DNA of 64,000 nt from Plazaster borealis (lineage: Eukaryota > Echinodermata > Asteroidea > Forcipulatida > Labidiasteridae). How positions within the stretch are numbered: the first letter of the stretch is position 1; the number at the start of each line of letters is the position of its first letter. Below are positions 24,977 to 37,227 of this stretch, piece after piece. The DNA lies in NCBI GenBank assembly GCA_021014325.1, contig CM037457.1, positions 5,810,721 to 5,874,720 of the forward strand, written 5' to 3'. The translations under genes and the position numbers were made by a program. The notes beneath the pieces are model-generated. The model was not told the origin of the DNA. It was given only the letters and a program-made list of their open reading frames with translations, and did no database searches.

Positions 24977-25461
24977 CATGGGCAAAAAATCACGATTTTT
25001 AAAAAAATCAAAACATATGTGCAGCTAATATATCTCCTAAATCAAAGTCAGTGGGCAACTATTAAAAACAACATAAATCACACGAAATTTGGCAGGTAAA
25101 CTGTTTCTAGTATGAGATAAATCTTGTTTGTGCTCAGCAAAATAAAACGAGAAATGCTGAGGTTAAGTACGGGGTTGATTGACACCATCAGCGGTTAGGA
25201 ATACAGGAAGTTTGGCATTAAGATCACGACTATTGGTTCTGATGCATTGCAAATGCTTCATCTATAATTTTCAATCCAGTTGGTACTGGTTTGTTACAAA
25301 TCTATTAACGGCAGCTTTAGGGAAATATTAAAGGAATGGTAGAGCAACGATTAAGGAAAACACATTCCTTCCAAACCCCTAATACAAAAAAACAAACCGT
25401 AATAGAAGTGACCTATTACAAGGTAGTTGCGCACCTTTTTTTAAACGAATATTATGTTGGT

Positions 25462-25840
25462 TTTAAAGGAACGTTACAGAACTGGTAATTAAAATTGTCT
25501 TTAAGATCACAGATTTACATAAAACTTACACGGTTTAATGATGATGATAGTAGAAAACATCCCTAGAAATATTTCTGTCTGAAATGCCATATTTGATGAG
25601 AAATTTAAAAAAAACTAATTTTCGATTGGAGTTTATCGCTCATGAGCGTTTTATTCATGCATTGTATAACACATGCAAATGTGTAATCGGTTTTTCACTA
25701 TTTTCTCGTGACCCAGATGGCCGATCGATCTCAAACTTCTACAGGTTTGTCAGTTTATGTATATGGTGGATTATATAAAGTGCTTAAACTGCCAGCAACC
25801 GTTTTGTTAGCAAAAACCAATTCTGTAATGTTCCTTTAAA
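25462..25840 (+). mobile_element. TTTAAAGG-type MITE, family 4, copy 1
   Basis: Starts TTTTAAAGGAACGTTACAGA plus ACTGGT and ends ACCAATTCTGTAATGTTCCT plus TTAAA, an inverted terminal pair. Core CATCCCTAGAAATATTTCTG and CAGATGGCCGATCGATCTC. Carries about 60 bp more in the middle than the copy at 59777-60099. Confidence 0.85.
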
Positions 25841-26510
25841 CTTTCCGTCGTAAAAGCACATAGGGCAACGGTGTGGTATCCAATGTACCCAGGCACGTAC
25901 AAAAGCATCTGTACTTATTAGAACACAGTATAGGTCCTACATGGATAATTTTTAAAGCTAGAGGATTTTTTGACATGCGGTTAATATTGGAACAAAAAAG
26001 GTTATGTAAAATTGTTACATTTGAAATACGTCATCATCAGACAAATTGTGCTGGACCTGAATCTCATAAATATTGCCTGGATATAGGCAATAGAAATATT
26101 ATAAGCATTCTAAATCGGCCTATACAATAACCACAACGATACATGTAACTGTTATTGACCCCCCCCCCCCCCCACTGACGTCACTCGCGGCCGCTGTTCG
26201 CCCATGGTCTGCCATTTTTGGGAAGTCAAGTTGGATATAAAGATAAATGGTGAGCGATAAACGCGCTCGCGTAGCCTAAATGCGCACTTCACAGTCCATT
26301 AGACGGACTCCCAAAATGGCGCAGCTAGATTTATTGTGGTGATGACGTCGGGTGAATTTGGCTAAACGCTGATTTCTCAAAAAATATGAGTAGGCCTACC
26401 TAGTCTCATGAAACCGCCACAGATTGTTTTTTGTTGTTGTTGAAATATTCCTTATATACTATGAGGACTTAAATTATTTACTCTGCCAAAAACCAACGAC
26501 GAATTACACC

Positions 26511-26986
26511 TTTAAAGGGTCTGTATACGTTTGGTAATGACTCTGGAAATTAATGGCAACAAAAACTTACTTGGTAAGGAAGTAATAATCATAATAATAA
26601 TCGGTTTTTATATAGCGCTTTACACACCGGAAGGGCGTCTCAAAGCGCTTCCAACAAGTGCAGCAGCTTTGGATAGTGTAATGCATTTTGAGAAACTTTT
26701 CACTACGAAGTACTGCGGTTATGGAAAAAGATTTTACTTTTTATCCCCAAAAATTTGAATCTGAGAAGCGTTACTGCAGTAACGTTTCTCAGATTGTGTA
26801 TTCCAATTGCAGATTATTCTTCCTGCGTGGACATAACCGCTCCAGATTTTCAGCAATATCTCAAAAATGCTACCACCCTTTGAAATGAAATTTTTCACAG
26901 GTTAGTTTTAAGGAATATATCTACAACTATATAGGATTGAAACGAACAGTGGGTTCCAATTACCAAACGTATACAATCCCTTTAAA
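26511..26986 (+). mobile_element. TTTAAAGG-type MITE, family 1, with inserted SINE-tail sequence
   Basis: As 16200-16597, but with about 80 extra bases at 26579-26661 (ATAATAATAATCGGTTTTTA, TATAGCGCTTTACACACC), which match the SINE class 1 tail in reverse. Confidence 0.8.
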
Positions 26987-27840
26987 ACCAGAAAGTCGTT
27001 ACAGGTTGATACGTCGGTCAATCCTCATCAACTACTTTTGTTCATGACATGTTTACTATTTCCCCCCATAAGGAAATAAACACCACATGTGAGTGACTGA
27101 TATCCATCATTAAGTCAAAAACAAGTGTCAAGACATGGAGACGTATACGGTAGATCAAAACCGCAATCTTGTACGAGTTTCCTTCCAGTAATAGGTAACA
27201 ACTTGACGAAAAAAAGCTCTGCTGCCAACACGATAAACACAACAAAACTTAACTTGAAAACTGCCAACAAGTTTTAAAGGACGGGTAATTTCTGATGTTG
27301 TTTGTACTTTGTAACTTTTGAAAATATAGTATCACGGACCTGACTTAAGTAGGGTTGCTTTTAATCAAACAAAGTTGCTTGCACAGACAATAATCCTGAT
27401 TAGCAAATTTTGGTTACCAGCTAATGAGCCACGGACATATTTTAAAAAACCGGTAAGCAGACGTTTTCTGCTCACGAAGGGGCTCTTAGCACAATATCTA
27501 TTTTTATAACCACCATGCTTACCGTAAGCAAAGCAAAAGGCATGCCAACTGGCTGGCGGTTTTACAAGCTCCGGTTGAGTGACACCACACATGCAAATTG
27601 TGTACGAGCGATGTACACTGTCAAATCTTCTTGATCGTTCACGAAATGTGGTGTTTTGCTTACACAAACTTTTCTGATATAAGTAAGCTCACACATTGGC
27701 CCCTAACGCCAGACCATTGCCTGTGATTGGTCAAACTTACAGAATGCTTAGCGAATAAATTACTAGTCAACGGCACTATGAAATGTGGTCCTGGTTATGC
27801 CTTCAGATAAATACTTCACTCAGTTAAAACTACTTGTCAT

Positions 27841-27880
27841 TTCTTTCTACAGATATCGGTGTACGCTTAAATAATTCAAA
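27841..27880 (+). promoter_or_regulatory. Candidate 5' UTR splice acceptor and leader of the PKS
   Basis: TTTCTTTCTACAG ends at 27852 and is a good acceptor, followed by 28 bases of leader with an in-frame stop (TAA, 27872-27874) before the ATG at 27881. This suggests a noncoding first exon further upstream, but I cannot place it. Confidence 0.45.
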
Positions 27881-28301
27881 ATGGAAGAAACAGCTAAATC
27901 CAACTACACCAAGAAACCAAGGCACATGCGCCGCTCTTTCAAGATCCGCCGCAACGCCAAACTCCCAGGCGGGCTACCGGTTGAGCAAGAGGCGTTCCTC
28001 AAGCAGAGCCGGCGAGCTCAGGTCGGATATGACGTCGACCCAACGATGCCCATCGATCGCAAGGTGGCCATTGTGGGTATAGGCTGCCGCTACGCCAACG
28101 GCATTGACTGCGTCAGGAAGTTCTGGGAGGTGTTGGCGAAAGGGTTGGACTGCACGACGCCACCACCGGTCGATCGTTTTGACAGCTCCTTCTTCCTGTA
28201 TCCGGGTAAAAAGTTGCCCGGGAAGATGTTCAACAAGTGTGCTGGGTACTTGGCCGAGAATCCAGAGAACTTTGACAGACAGTTCTTCAAGATTTCACCA
28301 G
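27881..28301 (+). CDS. PKS exon 1: basic leader and start of ketosynthase
   Basis: 140 codons plus one base. KS opens at KVAIVGIGCRYANG (residue 61). Donor CCAG|GTATGTG; the split codon becomes Glu141, giving FKISPEEANQLDPQ across the junction, the expected KS sequence, which supports the splice. Confidence 0.93.
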
Positions 28302-31300
28302 GTATGTGATCAAAGTCACAAGAGATACAACCATTTTACCCCCCTTACATAGCACTCCAAACTCGTTGCTCCATAGATGTATTACAAACATTATGTGTCA
28401 ATGATTTACCCTCTTTTCATTGTGTCGAAGTCCAAGGACAGCTTATTAAACTCGGGTTATATTTCAATGCAGAAGACAAAGTACACATTCTCTTTTACTA
28501 ATAACTTTAACCAATAATGCCTGAGCATTATCTCCATTCAGTGAACATTTTATGATCAAGCTCTTTGGATACTTTGGTTTTATCCACAACAAATATAATA
28601 CTTGGGTCTGATAACATTATGTGTCCTTGTTCCTATTGATACAGAGGAAGCCAATCAACTGGATCCCCAGGTCCGTCTGATGCTCGAGGTCGTCTGGGAA
28701 AGTCTTGAAGACGCCGGTATTCCTGTGGCTACAGTTCGAGGGTCTAATACCGGGGTCTACATGGGCGTCACGGCCAGCGAGTACGGCGTCCTCGTGGGCA
28801 TGCCAAACGAGAACATCAACCAGTACACCAACTCTGGGACCAACTCCTGTATGGCTGCCAATCGGGTCTCTTACGAGTTTGACTTCCGCGGGCCGAGCTT
28901 TGTCATCGATACGGCATGCTCTTCGTCGCTGTACGCCATGCACACGGCCTGCGAGGCAATCCGCAACGGGGACTGCGACATGGCCGTTGCCGGCGGTGTC
29001 AACATCTCTCTCCTTCCCGTGACAAGTATCGGATTCTGCCAGGCGGGGATGCTGTCCCCGGACGGTAAAAGCAAGAGTTTTGACCGCTCAGCTGATGGCT
29101 ACGCACGCGGTGAAGGAGCTGGGGCCGTTATACTGAAACCACTACGCCAGGCACTGGAAGATGGGGACAGGGTCTATGCAGTGTTACGTGGTGGTGCCCT
29201 TCACAATGACGGTAGGACACCTGGCATCGCCAACCCCAGTTTCGATGCCCAAGTGTCCCTTGCCGAGATTGCTTATAAACATGCCATGACCGACCCGGAG
29301 GATGTTGCCTACGTTGAGGCACATGGCACTGGCACACAGATCGGTGACAGGACTGAAGCTAATGCACTTGGTGAGGCAATGAGTCTTAACCGCAAGCCCG
29401 AGCACCCTCCCCTCTACATCGGCTCCGTCAAGTCCAACATCGGTCATGCTGAAGGGGCCGCTGGTGTGGCGGGAATCATAAAGACAGCCCTGAGCGTATA
29501 CTACGGACAAATCCCTAAAGTTGTTCATTTCAGACAGGGAAACGAAAATGTTGATTTCGAAGGGTTGAATATGCGAGTACCGGCTGAACTGACTCGCTGG
29601 CCGAAAGGAGCCAAGAGACTCGCCGGCTGTAGCTCCTTTGGCTTTGGTGGAGCGAACGCCCATCTTGTCCTCGAAGGTCCTGCCCAATCACCCATGAAAG
29701 GAGACCGAGGGTCGGGTACGTCCCCTCCACAACCGCAGGTGCAGCCGGAGCGAGAGACAATCGTCCCCATGATACTCTTCCTGTCTGCCGCTAGTAAGGA
29801 TGCTCTACGTCAGCGCATGCGAGATTGGATCACCTACCTGAACAACATCATCGGGAACGACTCCAGGGCATTTAGCAACGCCCTTTGCACGGGAGCGGTG
29901 CGGGCTACACATCACCAGTATAGGCTTGGTGTCATCGCCAGGACGGCCCGGGAAGCGGCCGAACAAATCCGCCTGAAGGTTGAGCACGATCCCAGAGTGG
30001 CGTATAACGTGATTGAGGGAAAGACACCAGAAGGTCACAACGGGCACAGGCTGGTGTTTGTCTTCAGCGGGATGGGGACGCAGTGGTGGGGAATGGCCAG
30101 GCAGCTCATGGAAGACGAGCCGCAGTTCAGAAGCGTTATCAGGGTGAGTATTGCGAAAAGACATTTGATTATAACCCAGTGTCAATTTGTACATCATCCT
30201 GGTCTATTTGGGTTCAGACATCGTGTTTCAAAACTGTCTATAACCTGGAAATCGTAATTGCTATTTTATGCATTGCTTACAAATTGATTCTTGTTCTTCA
30301 CAATTTTTTTCCCAAAGTAAAATGAAGCATTTCCGTTTTCGTTACTACAGAGGATTGACAAGATTTTAATCAAGTGTGGTGCCAAGTGGTCCTTACTTCA
30401 CATGCTGAGTAAGGAAACAGACCGCGACAAAATCAACCAAACAGGTTCGTGTGTTTTCCCCGATTTACAAAACCAACACATTGCTGAACTAAAAGACATG
30501 TACATTTGCATGCCATTGGTGGTACAGACATTATTTCATTATCAATACAAACAAAAACGCCAAAACCCCCGGCAAATTAAAAAACACGAACAACACAAGA
30601 ATTTGTTTGTTACAAACATATAATACAAAAAAACAAGCGATACTGTTTCCCCAAAACAATCAACTTGTCACAATGTGTACAGGTTCCTCTTAAAAAAGGG
30701 ATAACAAGGGGCTTAGAAACGGTGTTCAGCTTCCAAAAACAATATTTCTATTCAAATTGTGATAAAAAGACATACTTAACGGATTATAACTTCTGCTTGT
30801 ACTTCATTACTCGGCAGAGTCCATAAAGTTAGGATAATAATAATAATAATAACAAGTTCTTATATAGCGCATTTTACAATAAACGTCTCAATGCGCTTTA
30901 CATTAGTGCCCTGGTCATTGGGCCAATAACATTCCTTTAACGTTTCTCAGCTCCCTGTCTTGCTCAAGGACACAAGTGCCTGTACCGAGATACGAACCCA
31001 CATTGTGATGACTCAGAACTTGAATTCGGCAAACTAGATCGCTCAGCCACGGCATGCTATAATGTACCTCGCACAACATCATCTCAATTATCTGATGTGT
31101 TTTCTTTAAACAATCTCTTCTTGGTTTAAGACTGCAAATACTTAACGTTTATTTTTATGTTTTTATTCTGTCTTCCATAGAAATCGCACAGCCCTGCATC
31201 TGCTCTGTTCAGATCGCCTTGGCCGAGCTGTACCGCATGCGTGGGGTGACACCGGACGCAATCATTGGTCAAAGTATTGGTGAGGTAGCAGCTGCTTACG

Positions 31301-34300
31301 CCGCAGCTCTCCTCTCATTGGAGGACGCCATCAAGTTAATTTACATCCGTGGCAGACAACTCCGTAAGACGAGCGGTCTTGGCGCAATGGTGGCTGTTCT
31401 CCATGCCGTTGAGGAGGTCCAGGCTCGCCTGGAGAACAGTGAATTTTTGAGTGTCATTGACGTTGCAGCAGTAAACAGCCCAACGCAGATTGTACTGTCT
31501 GGGGATACCGAGTCAGTGGCCAGATTTGTTGATGCTCTGAAGAGAGATGGTATCCGATGCGTGACCCTCAAAGTTCTGAATGCCTACCACAGCTACCAAC
31601 AAGAAGAGGTCAAGAAGGACTTCCTGAAGAAGGCAAAGTTTCTTGAGACTTCAAACAAGGACGGCATTAACAATAACCCCGTTATTCCCATGATGTCGAC
31701 TGTCACCAACGAGTATCTAGACCGGGAAACGGCAAACAGTGCAGAGTACTGGTGGAAAAACATAAGGCAGACTGTCCTTTTCCGTGGGGCACTTGAGAAG
31801 CTCCTGAAGGAGGGATACACCAGCTTGGTGGAAGTCAGCCCTCACCCGTCCCTGTCCCCAGCCATACGGGATTGCCTGTCAGCTAACCCAGCATCATACC
31901 AACGATTTGTAACAGGCTCATTGAGACGTCCATCCGACATTCGTGATGTAGCAGACGACAAGGTGAATATACTCCGGTCTTTGGCAAGGCTCCATGTGGA
32001 AGGCTATCCCATTGACTTAAACCTGTTGTTTAGGGATGGTGATTTTAAAGTCATGTCTCTGCCTACCTATCCATGGCAGAGAGTTCTGTGTTCTGGAACC
32101 ACTGAGAAGAGCCTGAAGATGTTCCGTTTCCCCGCTAAAAATCATCCACTATTAGGGAAACCACAGAGCCTGTCTCATTTCAGCACTGAGAATGGGCCTC
32201 GGGTGTGGTGTGCCAAGTATAGCATGTCAACAGTGCCATGGCTAAGAGATCACAAACTGCAGGGTAACATTGTCATCCCAGCTGCAGGACAGACTGAGAT
32301 CATGCTTGCAGCTTCAAAAGCAATGTATCCCGATAGTGAAACCATCACGCTCAGAGAAGCCATGTTTGAAAGGTTCATTTTCCCATCTGATATGAAGGGC
32401 ATGCTCGAGAGCACTGTGGTCACAAAGCCAAGGGAAGCTCAGTTTGCACTGCGAAGCTTCAATCAGGCTGATGAGAAATGGACTTTGCATGGTAAAGCCA
32501 GCATCGACATTCCTGGGAAGTCTAGGTTGTCTTACCATCAACTTGAAGACCAGTTCCACTGTCTGAAATTGGCTATTGATGACATACGGCGCAGGTGCCC
32601 TTACGAGGTCCAACAGGAAGAATTCTATGCCAGACTTTGGAAGGGTGGGTTTCACTTGGGGGAAACCTTTCGATGTGTCAATACAGCATACTTCAGTCCA
32701 GACTACAGTGAGGCCTTGCTGTATGCATCTGTTCCCGAAGCACTGGAGAAGGAATTCCGTCAGTATGTCTTCCATCCGGCCTTGTTAGACAGCATGTTTC
32801 AAGGGATTGGAATTTGTCAAATGTTTCTTGAACAAGAGAAGGCTCGATCCAACCACAATGTATTCAAGACATGGTTCCAGGTACCAAGGTCTGTCCAGAA
32901 GGTACGAGTGAAAGGTTCTGCTCCATCGCAGGTAGCATTCCACGTTCGAATGACACATGTTGAGAAAGGGGAAACAGTGGGAGATGTTGTTGCAGCTGAT
33001 GCCACCAACCAGTGGGTTTTTGCTCAAGTTGACAGACTGGCCTTTGAGAATGTTCACTCCAATGAGCCCGATGAGAAAGTGCAGCTTTGGAGGCGAGAGT
33101 GGGCACCGATCCATGTTGACTTTGCAGAAACAACCCTCCACCAGATACCCTTGAAGCGAATGCATTCTAGGCCCCTCAGTGCTATTGGGTCAGAGAACCC
33201 TGGTGCAATCATCATCATCAAAGACAAGCAAGGGGTTTCCACCGAACTAAAGAGGCGAATGGAGATGGAAAGTGTTGTAAGCGTGCTGGACCCAAGAATC
33301 CTTGTTGACGGGGACGAGCGGTTTAGACGTGTTCTACGGTCATTAGGTCAAGTAACTGATCTCATCATGCTCTCAACTCTTGACATTAAACAACTTGGAT
33401 CACTGGCGAGCATTAACATAGACAACTTTGAGGAAGGCCAGACTATGACAGCTACATCTCCAATAAGTCTGTACCGAGCCATTGTCAAACACGATGCCAA
33501 GGTGAAGCCAAGACTGTGGATGATCACACGGGCAGCACACGCTGTCCATGACACCGACATAGCAGACCCGATGATGGCGCCTGCAAGTGCCGTTAATCTC
33601 ACCCTCATGCACGAAGACCCAGAGTTTCCATTGGTAACTGTAGATTTGCCTTCTTTGCTCGATCCAGAGGAATCTGCTGAATGGTTGTACCAATATATGC
33701 GATCAGCACCAACGGATGAAAACTTTGTGGCTCTACGACGCAAAATGCCGATGCAAAATGTTGATCATTCGAAAGAACATGCATTTGAAGCACATGCTAT
33801 TCGAATTGTCATGCAACCTCAGTCTAGCTTCTCAGCACCTACTCTCTCTTCAAACTGGCAAGTGGATGTGGACGACACACTCAAGCAGAAGCGGCTTGTG
33901 GTGAAGCAAAACCAAGAAGCACCAAAGGTGACAAGCTCAGAGGACATTGCAGTCAGGCTCTCAGCATTCTCTGTCCAACAGCAAAAGGATGCGCCAGAAA
34001 AATCAACGGGTCTCAGTTATCTGTTTGCTGGCAAGATAAACAACTGCAGCGAAGAGCTTCAGGTGCTATTCAGAATGAGACATAATGTGCTCGGTCTGCG
34101 ATCTGGTGGCAAGATAAAGGCTACAATCTGGGCGAATGCCAGTGAACTTGTACCCATCCCAGCAAACTTGACCCCTGTTGAGGCGATTAATATTGTCAGG
34201 GACTATCTGCCAGCGTTTGTTGCCTTCCATGACACACTGAAGCTCCACGACAATGGATCAGTGATCATATGTCTCTCTTCTCTAAGAGACAGAGTTGGAT

Positions 34301-36993
34301 TGGCCACCACGCATCTCGCTCTGGAGCAAGGTGCCAATGTATTTCTTCATGTGGAGACTGACGATGACAATATCCTCCCTGTTGAGAAGCTCCTTGGTAT
34401 CCTGGGTGATTCTCGCGTGGTCATCACATCTGGAGATAACTTCCATACCCTTATCAATGATTGTTCTGTAGACGTTCTCCTGTTTGCAGGTGAGATGCCA
34501 CAAGACAGTAACAACCTAAAGAAGCTTGTAGGCAAACTAGGCCCTTTTGGTACAATAGTACACATTCATGGCCGAAATGGCCCATCAGAGTCTCGCCTCA
34601 ATGTCATGCCACCAAATATATACTTCCTATCCATCGACATGGGGCTGGGTCGCTTTGACCAAATGAAACCTAGACTTCAGGACTCGATGATTCGTCTATT
34701 ACAGATGTTCAGTGTCCATAACGGCTTCCAGGCACTCAAGACTCTCACAGTCCCAACTGCTCCAATATCTAAGCTTTCTCGTTCTCCACACGCCACCATA
34801 GAGGACATGACTGTGTGCATTGATGAGGAAAGCATCCCCACTACCCTGGACTTTGATGACATCAATTTCACAGCCAATAGTGATGCAGCTTACTTGGTAA
34901 CAGGTGGATCAAGAGGTTTCGGGCTAATGACTGTTGAATGGTTAGTTATGTCTGGTGCCCGTCACATTTACATCATCTCAAGATCCACCCCAGAGGAGGA
35001 AGCTGTGCTGAAATTCAAGTCATTCCGGGATACCGGGGCCCGTATAACTCACCTCAAAGTTGATATGTCTAAAGATCACGAAGTAGAGAAAGCTCTCTCT
35101 GCTATACGCGACAACGAAGATCTGCCACTAGAGGGAATCTTTCACTGCGCAGTGGTATATCATGACTGCCATTTGAGACAAGTCACAACAGAGACTTGGA
35201 ATAAGGTGATGATCCCCAAAGCATATGGTGCTTTAGTTCTACATCAACTCACGTTGAAAATGGGTTTTTCAGTGCGCTACTTTGTCATGATGTCTTCAAT
35301 AGTGGAGATGATCGGAAATGAGGGGCAAGGAGCTTACTGCGCTGCCAATACCTTTTTGGCTAGTCTTTGCAGCATGCGACGAAAGTTGGGCCTTCCAGCC
35401 ACTGTCATCTGTCCTGGAATCATCAACACTGCTGGTCACGCCGCTAGGGCTGGCTTTGTCAGCCACTGGGAGAAAATGGGCATGCAGAGCTTACCACCTT
35501 CAGAGATACTGAAGGGTCTTGGGTGTATTCTTGCAACGGACTACCCACAGCTTGGTCTCACTGGCGCAGTTAACAAGAAAGAATACGCAAAGGCAAACAG
35601 TCCCATGCTATCGCATCACTTCAGCGAGCCAGCTGGTTCTTTTTCGGCCCTAAAGTCTCTTTTCCCAAACCGGGAGTGTTTCATGGCAACAGATAACGAT
35701 ATTCAGATGAGGATTCGCCTACTGCCCAGAGTAGAGGCTCATGAGTTGATTTTCAAGACATTGTCAAATCATCTTGTTCAGCGTCTTGGTCTCAGTGGAG
35801 ATGTCTCTCAAGAATCTACTCTTCTTTCCATTGGGTTGGATTCCCATATGTCAACTGAACTGAGTGCGGTAATTCAAGAGAGCTTTGGAGTTACCATGAC
35901 AGCCATGGAGTTGCTGAATGACACTCTAACAGTGAAGGACTTAACGCAGAATGTCTACAACAAAGTAATGAGCAGTGCAACTGAAGAACAACAAGAGGCG
36001 GCATCGAGCAAGGATACAATGGCAACTGCTGGACATCAGTTGTGGTTCAGAATGGACAACAGGGTTCAGAAGCCATCGCATCAGCTTGTCTGCTTTCCTT
36101 CTGTTGGTGGTGGACCGTCTCTGTTTGCAGCATGGCAGCAACACCTCAGCCAGAATAATGTGCAGATTATTTCCCTGCAGATTCCTGGTTGGGAGGGTCG
36201 TGAGAACGAAAAACCATCACATAACTTGTCTGATGTAGTCCAACGCCTCGCAGATGCACTTTTGCCTCATTTGCACAAGGGGCATTTTTCATTTTTCGGC
36301 CACAGCTTGGGAGGTCTCACTGCCTTTGAGCTGGCACAGCTTCTGTGGAAGAACCATGATATGCTTCCATCACATCTTTTCATCAGTGCATGGTATGCAC
36401 CAACTCAATCCTATCCACATCCTGAAGAGCTCAATATCTCTAGCTCGGCCTTCCGCAAGATGCAGCGAGTTATCTCTGCCAGAGGTGACCCAATGAAAAT
36501 CACAGAGCCTTTCCCGGTAAGGTTCAGCTTCCTGGATCAGAGCACTGTTAGCAACCCACGCCTGATGTTGCGTCTGGTTCCCAGCATCGAGGCGGCTATT
36601 ATGACTTGCAAGAAGTACAGGTGCCGTCACCGAGATCGCTTACCGTGCAACATGACCATCTTTGGAGGCAAGAATGACCCTTTCGTTAATCCGACTCTCT
36701 TGGACGAATGGAGTAAGCAGATCACCAGCGAGAGCATCTTCAAAAAGATGATCCTCCCAGGGAAGCATATGTACATCCTAACTGCTGGAAAGACTATTCT
36801 TAAGGAAATTGCCAGCTCCCTGAGTCAGCCCCAGAAACAGGATTCTCCGCCTGAGAAAGACAAGGTGCGGAGCTACTCCCTTAGTGTAGATGTGGCTTCT
36901 GAACCAGGACAATCAAGTGGGGCGTCTGCCAGTGCATCCTCATACCACACTGGTAAACCAGTGCCAAAACCACGATCAAGTTTCAGTCAGTAA
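27881..36993 (+). CDS. Type I animal polyketide synthase, KS-AT-DH-(degenerate ER)-KR-ACP-TE
   Basis: Builds a polyketide from malonyl units on one protein. Exons 27881-28301, 28645-30143, 30351-30444 and 31181-36993 join in phase (7,827 bases) into 2,608 residues. KS 61-485 has Cys232 (DTACSSS), His367 (EAHGTGT) and His408 (NIGH). AT from 609 has Ser703 (GQSIGE) and His808. DH 993-1290 has His1029 (HKLQGNIVIP) and Asp1208 (LLDSMFQ). An enoyl-reductase-like region, about 1614-1849, lacks the usual GGVG loop. KR has TGGSRGFG near 1913, Ser2044, Tyr2057 and Asn2061. ACP Ser2226 is in GLDS. The end is an alpha/beta-hydrolase thioesterase with Ser2380 (GHSLGG), Asp2504 and His2534. It resembles the echinoderm Pks and animal FAS-like PKS families; which ortholog is undecided. 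A basic N terminus (KKPRHMRRSFKIRRNAK) and a Ser-rich tail ending KPVPKPRSSFSQ are extra. No tailoring gene is adjacent. Confidence 0.95.
28645..30143 (+). CDS. PKS exon 2: ketosynthase core, linker, start of acyltransferase
   Basis: Acceptor TTGATACAG at 28644, donor AGG|GTGAGT at 30143/30144. Contains all three KS catalytic residues, the FGFGGANAHLVLE end of KS, the linker with a Pro/Gly/Gln-rich stretch, and the AT opening VFVFSGMGTQWWGMA. Visibly more GC-rich than exon 4. Confidence 0.95.
30351..30444 (+). CDS. PKS exon 3: short acyltransferase exon
   Basis: 94 bases encoding RIDKILIKCGAKWSLLHMLS and 11 more residues, with acceptor CGTTACTACAG before and donor ACAG|GTTCGT after. Reading phase (0 in, 1 out) fits both neighbours. 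It corresponds to the AT helix between the GMGTQW and GQSIGE motifs. Confidence 0.85.
30838..31060 (-). mobile_element. SINE class 1 in PKS intron 3
   Basis: Reverse-oriented: ATAATAATAATAATAATAAC tail, TTATATAGCGCATTTTAC, then CAAGGACACAAGTGCCTGTA and the eroded tRNA-like head GCATGCCGTGGCTGAGCGAT on the minus strand. Confidence 0.7.
31181..36993 (+). CDS. PKS exon 4: rest of AT, DH, pseudo-ER, KR, ACP, TE
   Basis: One 5,813-base exon with an acceptor TTCCATAG at 31180 and stop TAA at 36991. Codes for residues 672-2608. DH is about 32143-33034, the degenerate ER about 34006-34713, KR about 34888-35524, ACP about 35731-35959, TE about 36079-36816. The size is unusual for an otherwise intron-rich genome. 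Confidence 0.95.
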
Positions 36994-37227
36994 TCTTTAC
37001 AGTGTTGAAAACACTACATAGCAAATTTGGTTGTTTGTTATGGCCGAGGCTACTTAAATTGAAAAACACCGGACAGTATTAATTAAAAGTTTGTTTACGC
37101 AGTACCAACCCTCAGTGACCAAAGGCTAACAAAAACAATGCTAGTATAATTCATGCATCTTTAGTTCCACGATAACTTCTATAAAGGACAAGCTAGCTAT
37201 GCATTAAACCATTTAGCTTACCAGAAT
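36994..37227 (+). other. 3' flank of the PKS
   Basis: Presumed start of the 3' UTR. No AATAAA in this stretch; the next run of AATAAA-like signals is near 39285-39300. Nothing else recognised. Confidence 0.5.

Larger units (their letters stand above)
8896..27840. other. Intergenic region between LARS1 and the PKS, no gene recognised
   Basis: Apart from the repeats listed separately, I recognise no protein in either strand. Longest uninterpreted frames are 14861-15235 (plus, 124 codons), 19329-19691 (plus, 120), 17875-18231 (minus, 118) and 22895-23263 (minus, 122); none shows a domain or a conserved motif. The PKS promoter and any noncoding first exon should be in here. A sequence resembling a TATA box (TATAAAAG, 11602-11609) precedes TCTCATTG at about 11630, without a gene behind it that I can see. 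Confidence 0.6.

Noticed and set aside
29184..29687. 167-codon minus-strand frame
   Set aside because: Lies antisense to the ketosynthase exon, whose motifs are unmistakable; it is a shadow.
32314..33165. Minus-strand frames up to 153 codons
   Set aside because: Antisense shadows of PKS exon 4.
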